Assembly (NCBI GenBank): GCA_019918135.1 | Contig: WBZZ01006897.1 | Location: 192,501 to 256,500 of the forward strand | Direction: 5' to 3' | Origin: Paulinella micropora | Taxonomy: Eukaryota; Cercozoa; Imbricatea; Euglyphida; Paulinellidae | Length of the DNA: 64,000 bases | Shown here: one piece after another, positions 41,079 to 52,126 of the stretch | Layout of the letters: every line of letters starts with the position of its first letter | Position numbering within the stretch: the first letter of the stretch is position 1 | Notes under the pieces: generated by a model | What the model saw: the letters and a program-made list of their open reading frames with translations, nothing else | Told to the model about the DNA's origin: nothing | Database searches by the model: none | Translations under genes and position numbers: made by a program

Positions 41079-44000
41079 ATGATGGTCGGTCGCCCGTCGT
41101 TGCTAGCTTGGCGGCCGTGGTGGCCGGCGCGGTGGGCGCGGTGGGCGCTGTGGGCCGGCGCGGCGCTCGGGGCCAGGCTCCGCAGCACGGTCGTGGACCG
41201 CGTGCAGCGCGACGGCGCGGCGTCGCTGGCCGGCGCGGTGCCGGAGCACCAGCTGACCCTGGACTTTGACGCATGCCAGCAGCCCTTTGGCGGCGCCGAC
41301 CGCGTGCGCTTGTTGCTGAACCTCAGCAGCGGCCGCCGCGTGCCGGTGTGGGCGTCGTGCCTGGGCGTGACGTACGAGACGGACGCGGAGGTGACCGAGT
41401 ACCTGCCCCTGCAGCTGCGGCTGCACGAGCACGGCACGTGCGAGGGCGAGCTGGAAAACGAGATGCTGCGCGACGACTTCGAGCCCGAGTTCGAGCCCGG
41501 GTACGGCAACACGCGCCAGGCCCGCGCGGGCTTCGTGGCGCAGGCCCTGTTTGCGCAGGACCGCGGCGTGTGGCCCGCGGACCTGCTGGACAACGGCACC
41601 GCGGGCGCGCGCCGCCGCCTGCAGCAGGAGGTCGTGCTCCCCCCCCCGCGGGCGCGCTCATGCACGTCAGCCTGCCCGTGTGCGGCGGCTGCGTGCTGGC
41701 CGGCGCGGGCGCGGGCGCTAGGCACTACACCATGCAGCAGCTGGCTGAGGCCCGGCTAGCGTACGCCAGCGTGTACGGCGGCTCACAGGCCGACGTCAGC
41801 GACAGCCTGCAGCAGCAGGCACTGCTGTTCGAGCTGTGGTCGCACGAGCTCAACCACTCGTACGCCTGCCTGGCGCCGCTGCTGTGCAGCCAGGACACGT
41901 CGGGCTTCGTGCCGCCCGCCCAGTACCAAGCCAAGGCCCTGGCCCTGCACCACGCGCAGGCCAGGCTGCGCACTGCCACGTACTTTGCGACGCGCGTGCA
42001 GGCGGCCGGCGCCAGTTTCAGCCGCCTGACGCAACGCATCCGCAACGTCAACAACAGCCCGTACTGGTACGGGGGCCTGGCCGGGGGCGTGGCGGTGCTG
42101 GGCGCACCGGCCACGGGGCTCGCATACGGCATCATGCAAATCGTGCTCGCCGTGAGCAAGCGCCGGGACCGGCGCAAGCTGGACCTGGGCGCCGACACGG
42201 ACGAGACCGCGGACCTGTGGGACGAGTACATGGCCGACGACCTGACGCGGCAGCTCGTGGCCTGGTCGCCGCTCGACGGGCGCCAGGCCTGCGCCAGCGC
42301 GCAGGCCCAGCACTGGGCCGACACGCTGGCCCACCGCGCCCCGCCGGCCTGGCTGCTTGCGCTGGACCGCGTCACCTTTGGCAGCGCCGCCGCCATGCAC
42401 CGCTGGCTGCAGGACGCGGGGCTGGCCCCCCGACGTGGGCGCGCCCGACCGGACCAGCGCCAAGCACCAGGCCACGCGGGCGGAGCGTGGCTACCCGACG
42501 CAGTGGCAGTGGGACCCGCCCTGCCTCCGGCCCGTACAACGCCAGCGCCGAGAGCGCCGCCTGCCGCGGGCCGGACAGTGCCGTCCCGGGCCCGGCGTCC
42601 ATGTACCCGCGCTCCTTTGCGAGCGACAACCGCTGCAAGTTCCTGCCGGGCGCGGCGAACGCCAGTGACCAGCAACACACGTACGAGTGCGTGCCGGCAC
42701 AGATCGACGCGCAGGGCTGGACCGAGTCCTGGCGCTGGAGCAACTGCACGGAACTGAGAGAGAAGGACCTGTACTGCGGCCTGGCCGCCGACGGCGACGC
42801 GGCCCGGGCCGTGGCGGCCAGGTGCACCGGGTCCGGCGACCGGGCCGCCGCGCTGCGCCGGGCGCTGCTGGACAGCCTGTGGCTGCTGCTGGACGACGAC
42901 GGCGGGGGCTGGGTCGAGGCGGAGGCGCAGGACGAGGGCGAGCTGGCCACGTTCCGGCGCTACTTCTGCAGCGCCGAGCAGAGGCTGGTGAGCGCGCAGT
43001 TCTGGTTCCGGTCCGCCGGCGACCCGTCGGCCGTGGGGCTCCTGGCCGGCCGCGAGTGTCCGTGCGCCGAGTCCAGCGACGAGGGGCTCAAGGTGTGCCC
43101 CCTGAACCCCTGGGAGCGCCTGGACCCGCGCAACGGCTCCACGTGGGGGCGCCTGCGCACGCATGGCCAGTTGCAGGGCTGTGTGCGCAACCGTGGCCTC
43201 AGCTACTGCGTGCCGCTGCTGGACTTCGCCTCGCTGCGCGCGGCGCTCCGGCAGGAGCCCGCCGTGAGCGACGACCGGTGTGACTCCGACTTCATGAAGA
43301 ACCTGGGCGGGAACCCCGCCCTGCTCGAGTTGTCGAGCGCGCTGCAGTACGCGGTCCGCCAGCTGCAGACGCTGGAGGCGCTGATTGATGACAGCGGCGG
43401 GCCGCAGCTGGACTGCGCGGCGGCGCGGGCCGTGTGCGCGTACCGGGACGGCCAAGGGCAGGAGTTCTGGCCTAACTCGACCGACCCGCACGCGTGGACC
43501 GCGGCCTTCAACCGCGGCTACCGGCAGAGCCCGACGGGCGGGACGACGCTGGAGTTTGTGGCCGGGGCCAACTGTACCGTGCGTGGCCAGCCCGGCACGA
43601 CGGTGCCGCTGCCCAGCTTCAACCGGGCCCTGGTCACGAAGCAGGTGTACAAGGTCGGGACCGGGGGCACCGCCAACGCGCGTCAGTACGACTACTTCTG
43701 CAAGCCGAGCCTCGTCGAGGTGGACGGGGCCGAGAGCCTGCGCCTGACGGTGGCTCGGTCCGCCCTGGACGTGGCCGCGAACGCGGACGCGCTGGAGCAG
43801 TTCTTGACCGAGGTGCTGGACATGCGCAAGAACGGCACCGGGCTGGCGGCGATCGCGGAGCGGCAGCGGGTGCTGGCGGAAGCGCAGCTGCAGGACCTGA
43901 ACCTGACGACCAGCGTCGAGGGGTGGCTGGGCCAAGTCAGGAACGCGGCGCTCGGCACGCTGGAGACGCGCCTGTCCAACCTGGAGACGGACGCCCAGGA

Positions 44001-47000
44001 CATCCGGCAGAACTTCAACAGCCTGACCCAGCAGCTGGAGGCCCGGTTCGGCGCCCTGGACGGCAGCCTACAGGACGCGCAGCGGCTCGTGGACGGGCTG
44101 CAGGACGGCAGCGACCGCCTGGTGGCAGAGATCCTGGCCCTGGGCGGGGCCGTGACGCAGGCCCAGGGCGCGACCCGGGGCCTGATGACGCACTTTGCGT
44201 CAATCATGGGGAAGTCCAGCGCCACGGCCGCCGAGGCGGCGGGCCTGGCCCAGCGCCTGTTGTACGGGCGCGAGCGTTACCGGGAGCACGTGGGCCACGT
44301 GCACGAGGAGCTGGCGCTGTCGCTGCCGCGCGGTTTGTACCCGTTCCTGCCCACGACCCCGTACGGGGCCGCGCCCGGCCAGGCGCGCGAGTACGGCGTG
44401 GCGCCCCGGGCGCTGGCGGGGCCGGACGCCACCGCCCCCGTGCACGAGTCCCGGCTGTGGCAGGCGGTGCGCCACGCGGACGGCAGCCTGTGGCTGTACC
44501 AGCTGCGCCTGCTGGCCCTGTGCGACCTGCGCTGGGTCTTGTACGGGCTGCGCGACACGGGCTTCGACGGCGACGCCATGACCAAGCACTGGGGCCCCCC
44601 GCGCTGCCGCCTCGGCGCCCTGGCCGACAGCCTGCGCTGCGCGGGCTGCCGCCTGCGGGCGACGGGGCGGCGCTGCCCGGCCCGCACGCCCTGGCTGGCG
44701 CCGGAGCAGGCGGAGGCGGCGCTGCTGGCCAACGTGACGTGGCTGCGTGCCGGCGCCGCCCACGAGGCACTGGGGAGCGCCGGCGAGTGCGCGGGGCCCG
44801 CCGAGCCCGTGCCCCGGCCGTCGGCGTTCGGCGCCGCCGCGGCCGACAGCGCGTGGTTCGGGGCCGGGCCGCTGGCGCACGTCGTGAACGTGACCCGCTT
44901 TACTTGGGCGCGCCAGTTCGCGGGCGAGGCGCCGGCCCAGGAAGCGCCGGAGGACACCGAGGCGGCGGCGCCGGGCCTGGACCTGGGCAGCGCCGCCGAC
45001 GTGCGTGGGCTGCTGGCCGCCGTGTGCCTGGGCCCGCAGGAGCTGTGGGGGCTGGACGGGGCAGTGGGGGGGGGGGGGGGGTGCGGCCGCTGCTCGCGAG
45101 CACGGCCCCCTCGGGCGAACGGCTGGCCCACTGCTTCTGGTCGCGCGGCTCGGCGCTGGCGGAAAGGTGGCGGCGGCCGGGCAGCAGCTGCAGGCGATCC
45201 GCGAGCAGCTCGTGTGCGACACCAGCACACAGAGCGCGCGGGCGTTCCGGACGCTGACGCTGCAGCTGGTCGAGCAGGGCGCCGCCCAGCTGCGGCCGCC
45301 CTGCGTGCTGACCCGGGACGGGCTCCCGCCGCCGTCGCTGCCCGCCGACGAGCTGGACTGGCACATGTCGCCCTGGCCGTGCGCGCGGCCGCCAACTCGC
45401 CCCTGCTGGCCGAGTTCCAGTACGCCGTCGAGGGGCTGCTGCCCCCGCTCGGGTGGACCGACTTTACGCAGCGGGTGCCGCCGCCCGTGGAGACCACGCC
45501 GGCCGAGCCGGCGACGACGCTGTGGAGCGCACCCCCCGCGCCGCCGGAGCTGGGCGGCAGCGAGGCGTGGCGGCTGCAGGGCACCAACGCGCAGGCGCAC
45601 ACCGCCGCGCAGCTGGAGGCCGCCGCCGCCGACCCGGCCCCGGAGCCGCCCGCCCTGGGCGCCGGGGACCTGAAGCTGCTGCGGCAGTACGACACGGTGC
45701 GGGACCTGACCAACTGCTACACCAGCAGCTGGCTGTCGCACACGAACCGCGCGGTCAGGCTGCACCGGGTGCGGGGCACGCGGGCGCCGCGGGTCGAGCT
45801 GGCGCTGGCGCTGGACCGGGCCGACCCGTCGCTGGCGCGGCTCAACGCGTCCGAGCTGGACGCGCTCGAGGAGGAGCTGCGCGCGCTGGCCGCCTTCGAC
45901 GTGGTGCAGGTCAACGCCGCCGGCAGCGAGCTGCTGGCCCGGGACTGGTACTGGGCCGGCGAGTTTGGCTGCGCGCTGAGCGGCGGCTGCTTCGCCGGCG
46001 CGGGGGCCGACACTTCCGGCCGCTACGTGTTTGATCTAGCGCCGACCTACGTGTGCCTGGGCTCCAGCTCGTTCCAGCGGGCCTCCCGCGGCGCGGGGGG
46101 CACGTGCCTGAACACGGTGCGGCTGGGGGTCCGCCCCGGGGCGGACGGCAACGGCAGCGCTCCGGATGCCGCCGGCGACCTGGCGGACACGGCGCTGGGC
46201 GGCGGGCTGGGGCGGGCCGAGCGGCCGCGCGACCTGCACGACGGCACGTACACCATGTTTACGTACGAGGAGTTCCACCGCCAGGAGCACGGGTCCCTGC
46301 TGCACGAGCGGCCGAGCGCCCGGGACTTCGACCCGCGCCGGGCGCTCGTGAGCCCGGCGGACCTGGTGCGCGCCGTGTACGGCGTGGCCACCCCGTCGCT
46401 GGGCCGTGAGCGCGCCTTCTGCGCCAACGCCCCGGCCCAGCCCGCCGGCCACGTGTGCCGCGTCCTGGCGGGCTGGGAGCTGCTGGCGCACAACGCCAGC
46501 GGCGGCGCCCTGGCCGACGTGACGTGCCTGCGCTGGCGCTCGGCCGCCGGCGGGGGCAGGGTGACGGCGGTCCTGCGCGTGCCCGAGGCCGGCTCCGGCT
46601 GGTTCGGGGGCGGGGCCGTGCCGGGCAACGCGACCAACGCCAGCCGGCCGGCGGACGGAGACGACGGCGCGTGCCCGACCGACGTCCGCGTGCTGCTGCC
46701 CGGCACGCGCAACCTGGCGCTCGAGTACGACCAGCCCCAGCCCCCGCCCGCGGCCGGCTGGCTGTTGCGCCTGGAGCCGTGGGCGGGGGGCTGTGCGCCG
46801 GGCACGTCGCCGGCGGGCGCGCCGTGCGACCCGCGCGTCCTGGCAGTGCTGGCCGGGGCACGGACTTGCTTCCGCTGGTCGTCCACCGCGCCCACGGCGG
46901 ACACCCAGCGCGCGGCCAGCGCCCTCGTCGACAGCGTGTACAACGACGAGCACGGCGTCCTGCTGGCACAGCTCAGCAACCTGACGGCTGCCGCCCTGGC

Positions 47001-47133
47001 GCAGCACGACGAGTGGCAGCGCCTGGTGCAGCGCGCGCTCCACGACTACGCGCCCTGGCTCACGCGCGTCAACGGGCGCTGGTTGCCGGCCAACCGCAGT
47101 GGGACGGCGGCGCCGCCGCAGAACAACCCGTGA
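41079..47133 (+). CDS. Very long secreted/surface glycoprotein, interrupted
   Basis: About 2,000 codons starting at ATG-ATG (41079). After a basic, tryptophan-rich start comes a hydrophobic stretch (ARWALWAGAALGARL) that could act as a signal peptide. The rest reads as an ectodomain: many paired cysteines, numerous sequons (NGTAG, NASD, NCTE, NGST, NSTD, NLTTSVEG, NVTRF, NASGG), and a stretch of clear heptads at about 43.8-44.2 kb (LAEAQLQDLNLTT, LETRLSNLETDAQDIRQNFN, LTQQLEARFGALDGSLQDAQ). Late in the chain are LEYDQPQPPPAAGWLLRLEP and similar beta-rich parts. No membrane segment near the end is obvious. Third codon positions are almost all G or C, more extreme than other genes here. Interrupted about three times. 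A virion spike or fusion-type protein is possible but unproved. Confidence 0.65.
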
Positions 47134-47641
47134 AGAGCCTGGCTTGTGTTTGGCTTGAGCAGCGGCCGGACGCGCACGCGTGGTTTTGGCTTGAAATGTG
47201 GAGCCGTCCGTGCGCGGTGGGCGACCTGCTGGTCGCCAGCAACATAGCCATCGCTTGGGGGCAGGGACGCGCGCGCTGGCTGTGCCCCTCGCTGCCCAAG
47301 CTGTTGCAATCGAACGTGCCGACGGCCTTAATTTACGGAGAGCACGATACTATCATGCCCAGCCAGCAGGGCGCAATTGTGTCCAGGCTGTCGGGCGGCG
47401 CGGTGCCCCTGAGAATTGTGGCCGGCAGCGGGCATTCGCCCCAGTGCGAGAAACCAGCGACATGGCGCTGCGCGCTGGCGAGCAGACATTTGTTGCCCCG
47501 AACTCGGCGGGCAGTCACGGACATTTGTTGCAGCGACATTTCCAGAGCACCCAGTATTTTACGAAGTTTTCGCGCTCGGCCTCCGAGTCGCTGGTTTCGG
47601 CCATGTACGCCTCGATCCTGCGTGTCTGCAATCGAACCTAA
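47134..47641 (+). pseudogene. C-terminal part of an alpha/beta-hydrolase
   Basis: The region just after the long glycoprotein has no ATG of its own but contains PTALIYGEHDTIMPSQQGAI and LRIVAGSGHSPQCEKP. The GEHD (acid) and GSGHSPQ (catalytic His) blocks are characteristic of the C-terminal half of alpha/beta-hydrolases of the CGI-58/ABHD type. The hydrolase N-terminal part with its HG motif is found 22 kb away, at 25.2-25.6 kb; no nucleophile elbow was seen at either place. It ends shortly before a TAA-rich, A-rich spacer. Interrupted about once. Best read as a remnant of a rearranged gene. Confidence 0.6.
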
Positions 47642-47975
47642 AGTCTGCCGCTTCTTCAGCAGGGGCCGCCTTAAAACTAGAAATTTAATTTGCCAAATGT
47701 AATAAAAAATACAACCTTGCTTTTTTTTCTCCCTCCTTCCTCCCCTGAGGAGGGGGGGGGGGGGAATGGCAGCGGCAAAAAAATCTATCAATAAAAAAGC
47801 AGGTAATTTCGTTTTAAACTCCCCTTTCTTTTTTTTGTTTGTGTCCAAAAAAATGTAAACACGCGTCTGGCTGCTTTAATATTCTGAAACGGGCTACCTC
47901 ATTTTTTTTTGGCACACTGTAGAGAGATTTCTTTTTGTTCCTTCTTAGAGAGTGCTACACGTAATAGTTTGGACC
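47642..47975. other. Intergenic spacer upstream of an F-box/LRR gene
   Basis: About 330 bases with AATAAAAAATACAACCTTGC (related to sequence after the zinc-finger gene and at 28.06 kb), a G run, AATAAAAAAGCAGGTAATTT (similar to sequence near 21,384) and a T10GGCAC block. It probably includes 3' signals and the next promoter. Confidence 0.4.
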
Positions 47976-49430
47976 ATGCAACCGAGCAAAAGACAGAAAA
48001 CTGCTTCTTCCCCCGGCGGGCCGGAACCGCCTCTTGCTGCTACGCTGCAGGACGACGTGTTGCTGAACGCGGACTTGTTGCCGCTCGTTACTAGCTTCGT
48101 GACGAGCGATCCGCGCTGGCATTTGAACGTGCTGCAGCATGTCTGCAAGCAGCTTTGCGCCCTGGACCGACAAGTCATGTACACGGCCGACGCGAACCTG
48201 CGGTGGGAGGGCTCGAGACCTGGGGGGCTTGTACAACGGTGCGCGCCAGGCCTAGTGGGGCTTAAGCTGCGGGACATCCAACGGTATTTAGAGTGGGAGG
48301 GTTTGTCCAAAATCAACGACCTGCTCGGAAAGTGCAAGTTACTGCGTGCCTTTAGTTTAATCCAATCGGTCGAAGACGACAGTGTGTTCCGCCGGAGACG
48401 GTCGGAATCCAAGGTGGAACGGCAGAACGTGAGCCTGCACCACGTGAGTGCCCGGCTGCGAGAGCTCGAGCTGTCGCTGGTGGACGCGCCGCCTGTCGTC
48501 ATCAAGCCCACCCCCGGGCTAGAATTTCCTGCGCTCCAGACACTGGTCATTAGGCACTGTGGTGCAACCGGTCTGCCGCAGCTCGTCTCCGCCGGCTGGC
48601 TTAATTCTGCCAGTACGCCCAGGCTGTCCTCGCTGGCCCTGCATGATATCAGCGCCGACCGTGAGACACACCCAGAGGAGGATGAGGTGCCGGCTGTCCA
48701 GCTGTCAAACGACCTGCTAGCCCGCCTAGAGAGCCTAACCGTTGCCTTCGTCCGGTGGATGAGTGTGCAGCATTTCCACCCGGAAGCTGCCCTACCTTGG
48801 CTGTACGACCTAAGCGAGGCCACCAAGCTCCGCCAGCTTTCGCTAGACAATGTCGACATCCTAGCGCCGGCTATTTGGTGCCTGGCGCCGAGGTTGCAGG
48901 GCCTGTGCCTCAACCACTGTGCTTTTTACAGGCCTGTTATTTGGCAGAACACAGAGCAACTCAAGCACTTGACCTTGCGTCAATGCTACGGACGGCTTTG
49001 TACGGATGCCTCGGCGGGCTTTCTGGCAGGGCTGCACAGCCTAGAAATAGACACAGTTGGCCTGGCCTGTTTACCACAGGAGCCCGAGCTGGCGGGTTTG
49101 CAGCTACTCACTGTCAGGCAGCCCACGGGTCGTCTGCAGGCTGCCACGCTCATGGCGTTGTTGGCCAAGGCCCCGCAGCTGCATCGTTTACGGGTGCTAG
49201 CGGGCCGGGTGGACAAGGACGTAGCCGCCACAATTCTGCAGTGGCTGCCCTCAAGCCGTCTCGTGGCTCTCGAGGTTTTGACCAACCTCTGGGGAAGTCC
49301 AGCGCAGTTTCGGCAAGCTCTGGGTCAAAGTTTTCTGCAGCTCGCTATCTCCTGCGTCAATTATAATGGCCAAGAAGAATGCCTGCGGCAGGCCGGGCTG
49401 GGGAGATCGATACGGCAAGAAAGAAGCTAA
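47976..49430 (+). CDS. F-box-like/leucine-rich-repeat protein
   Basis: An intact protein of 484 residues from the ATG at 47976 (MQPSKRQKTASSPGG). SKRQKTA (residues 4-10) is a nuclear-localisation-like motif. LLNADLLPLVTSFVTSDPRW and the following ...VLQHVCKQLCALDRQ resemble an F-box (LP-x-hhxxI/V...hxxhVCK). LRRs follow: LRELELSLVDAPP, LQTLVIRHCGATG, LSSLALHDIS, LRQLSLDNVDILA, LQGLCLNHCAFYR, LKHLTLRQCYGRL, LHSLEIDTVG, LQLLTVRQPTG, LVALEVLTNLWG. The LTLRQCYGRL / LCLNHCAF type is close to plant and animal FBXL repeats (CxxL). Likely an SCF substrate receptor. The ATG is preferred over the upstream GTG because of the motif that directly follows it. A hairpin spans its stop codon. Confidence 0.8.
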   Translation: MQPSKRQKTASSPGGPEPPLAATLQDDVLLNADLLPLVTSFVTSDPRWHLNVLQHVCKQLCALDRQVMYTADANLRWEGSRPGGLVQRCAPGLVGLKLRDIQRYLEWEGLSKINDLLGKCKLLRAFSLIQSVEDDSVFRRRRSESKVERQNVSLHHVSARLRELELSLVDAPPVVIKPTPGLEFPALQTLVIRHCGATGLPQLVSAGWLNSASTPRLSSLALHDISADRETHPEEDEVPAVQLSNDLLARLESLTVAFVRWMSVQHFHPEAALPWLYDLSEATKLRQLSLDNVDILAPAIWCLAPRLQGLCLNHCAFYRPVIWQNTEQLKHLTLRQCYGRLCTDASAGFLAGLHSLEIDTVGLACLPQEPELAGLQLLTVRQPTGRLQAATLMALLAKAPQLHRLRVLAGRVDKDVAATILQWLPSSRLVALEVLTNLWGSPAQFRQALGQSFLQLAISCVNYNGQEECLRQAGLGRSIRQERS

Positions 49431-49444
49431 AAAAAAACTTTTAG
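49427..49444. terminator. Hairpin spanning the stop codon
   Basis: CTAAAA and TTTTAG arms with a short A-rich loop. The left arm begins inside the last sense codon and covers the TAA stop of the F-box/LRR gene. Confidence 0.4.
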
Positions 49445-49890
49445 TCTCGATCCGTAGCGAGCGGATCGCAGTTTTCGTGCCTGGCGACAATGTGGTCGAA
49501 GAGGGCCTGGCAGTTCGGCCCCGGCATTAGGGGAAAAGAGTATTCAGAAGAAAACAAAGCAGCTAACTTGCTTGCTGATTTTTTTTGGGGGTTCCTTTTC
49601 GGGCTCCCCCCCCCACCCTTTCTTAAAACCAACATTTTGCAGAGCAGATCAAGAGGCAAAAAAGAAGTGCGACTGCAAAAGGAAAAGAGAAAGCGAGTGC
49701 CGGCATCTCCAAATCGAAGTTAGGGGGGGCCGGCTGGTTTGGGGGGGGGCCGGCTGGTTGGGCGGGGGGAAAGGCGTAAGTGGGGGGGGGGGGGGGCCAG
49801 GCTGGGGAAGAGCTCCTCAGCACGAGAGAGACAGCGAGGAAGAGACAGAAAAGACAGAGACAGTATTGTCTGTGGGGCAAAGAGGAGACA
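49431..49890. other. Intergenic spacer between rightward genes
   Basis: About 460 bases with T runs, C runs, and two close GGGGGGGCCGGCTGGTT repeats (49725-49760), then G runs. Contains the likely promoter of the next gene. No gene seen. Confidence 0.45.
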
Positions 49891-51991
49891 ATGCAGTCTG
49901 CCGGACCGCGCATCAGCTACGAGCCAGAAAATACCGAGAGCTCGAGTGTGCTGTGCGAATTGGTGACGGACCTGGAACAATTAAACGTAGCTCTGGCTCG
50001 CACACACCCCGACACCGTCGGTTTGTGGCAAACGAGGGCGTGCGAGCTGCTGCAACGGCTGCAGGAGACAGTCTAATTCCAGCAGTGGCTCGCGCAACAA
50101 GAGTCAGAGGAAGTGTTCGGGGAGGCCAAGTCACTGGCGCGCGTGCTAGCTAGGTTGCGTGCCTACCAAATTTCGGTCGTGAGCCACCATGGCGACTTCC
50201 ACAAGTTCTTGCAGAAATTGGCGCTGGTGCTAGAAGCGCTGCACGCTGTTAACTCCGAGTACGGCCGGGAGTACAACCAGCTGGTGCTAGGCCTGCAGCG
50301 CAACCACACGATGGAGCCCGACCACGAAATCAGGGGGACTCGCTGCTGATAGGTCTCTTGGCCTTCCTGGACGTGTACCCGCGCCTGTGCCGGGAGTTGC
50401 GGGAGCTAGACCGTTGGCTAGAACCCACTGTCGTGACGACGGCGGCGGGGCCCGCAGAAGCAGAAGAAGAAGCAGCAGAAGAAGAAGAACCGATGCCGCA
50501 GAAGAAGAAGAAGAGGAAGACGACGCACAAGGGCGCGGCAACCGACATATCTCGTTTGGTAGTCAGGGGCGCGCGGGCGCGCTACCAACACTTCGAGCAC
50601 GTCATCCAGGGGCTGTTGAGGTGTAAGAGTCTGGGCCAGGTGCGGCGCCTGGTGCAGGACGTACGGACGTCCGTGGCGCTCCCGCAGTTGTCGGACGAGC
50701 TGCCGCGGGCGTGGCGTGAAGGCGTGCAGAAGTGCCACGCGGTGTACTCGGCCCTGTACGTGGTTTCGGTGTGCCTGCAGGCGGCCGCGGCGGCGTTGGA
50801 GGCCCCCGTCAGCCACGGCCAGCGCCGGAACATCCTCGGCGTGCTGCTGGAACCAATCGCAGCGCTGCACCACCAGATCATCGACGCGGGGCTCCCCGCC
50901 ATAGCGCGCCAGCGCTGGCTGGCGGTGCTGTACCAGTACACTCGGCTGTGGGCTACATCAGTGTCGACAAACAGCGCGGTCCTGGACTTCTTCTCGCTGG
51001 CGCTGCCGGCGCTGACCGTAGCCCTGTGCCCCGTGCTGGTAGCGCCGCAGACCCGTGCACGCACGCTTTTCTGTTGCAAGGTGCGAACGGGCCTAGAATC
51101 CCGGGCCTGACCGCGTACCCGCTGCTGCCGGGGCTGCACCGAACCCGGAAGAAGCTGTATTTCTGCCGCACCCTAACGCCCGGGTTCGGGGGGCTCTTGT
51201 CGGAGCCCGCTGCTCTGCGGCTGCTGCGGGACAAGGGCAGCGGGCAGCTGTACCTGCCACTGACGGTGGCCCCGGCTACCTTCTACCCGCAGGAGGGCCG
51301 CTACAGCGAGATCAGCCCGGTGAACTACCTCGCGGACGCGCTGTGGCGCTGGAGCCAGGTAGTTTGTCTAGACGCGGACGGTCCGCGGGCCGAAGTGCCG
51401 GGTAGCGTGCGGCAGTTACTGGCACGACACGCGCAGACAACCGTCAAGGTGTGTGGGCAGCGCGTCGGCGCGCCCCTGGTGGCCAGGACTACCGTGACTG
51501 CGGTGCCCAACGAACCGACGACGTGTTACACGCGCTTGTACGCGAACGAGCTGGGTTTCCAGCTGCGCGGGGCCGAGGGCAAGCTCAAGGGCGCGCTGCC
51601 CGGCAAGTGGCGCAGGGCCTCTGGCCAGCGGACGGTGACGACGTACCTGCAGCGTGACCAGAGCTTGTTCTGTGCGTACCCGACGCAGACGGTCCGCAGC
51701 GCCGCCGAAAAGCTGGCAGCCAGAGAACAAACCGAACAGAGTCCGTGCGGCGGCTGCCAAACCGACCAATGCAAGCGTTGGCTACAAACAGCGATACGAG
51801 AAAAACGCAGCGTGGGGATTTCGTTGCTGTCGGCCCCCGCGTACTGGAAGCTGCAGCCAGTGGAGATGACCGCGTGCAATCAGGACGGCAGCGCGGAGCT
51901 CTTTGCGCTGGGCGTTTGTCGTCCGGCTCCTCTGGCGTCCCTACCGCCGCCTGCCGAACCGTGCAGCACCGCCGGCCTCGAAGAAGCGTGA
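49891..51991 (+). CDS. Novel paralogous family, member B, interrupted
   Basis: The ATG at 49891 (MQSAGPRISYEPENTESSS). The order of blocks equals that of member A at 33-35 kb: N-terminal helices (LVTDLEQLNVALARTHPDTV), an acidic/lysine stretch (EEEAAEEEEP...KKKKRKTTHK), a helical region (SALYVVSVCLQAAAAALEAP, RQRWLAVLYQYTRLWATS) and a beta-rich C-terminus (LRLLRDKGSGQLYLPLTVAP, LKGALPGKWRRASGQRTV, CQTDQCKRWLQTAIREKR, GSAELFALGVCRPAP). KKKKRKT is a nuclear motif. It lacks the acidic tail of member A. Interrupted about three times, while member A is intact; the paralogues therefore differ in state. No family recognised. Confidence 0.65.
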
Positions 51992-52050
51992 AAAGTCCCG
52001 CGAATTTTGGCGACAAACGAGGGAAAACAGAGCTCGTGAGCTTTTTTTTC

Positions 52051-52066
52051 TTTTAATCGATTAAAA
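52051..52066. terminator. Perfect 16-bp palindrome in convergent gap
   Basis: TTTTAATCGATTAAAA lies midway in the 135-base gap between member B and the convergent small gene, so it can serve both 3' ends. Confidence 0.5.
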
Positions 52067-52126
52067 AAAGTTTTTTCTTTGGTTGTTGTACATTTGAAGA
52101 AACTTTGTTTACAATTCAAATTCTTC

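Noticed and set aside
41725-46969. Several very long open frames on the minus strand and in other plus frames over the glycoprotein gene
   Set aside because: They are by-products of extreme GC content, which removes stop codons in all frames. They consist mostly of A, R, G and P and lack domains; the plus-strand frame has cysteines, sequons and a coiled coil.
41079-47133. Recognised viral envelope fusion protein
   Set aside because: A central coiled coil and sequons are compatible, but no fusion-peptide or family motif was recognised, so it is left as an unknown glycoprotein.
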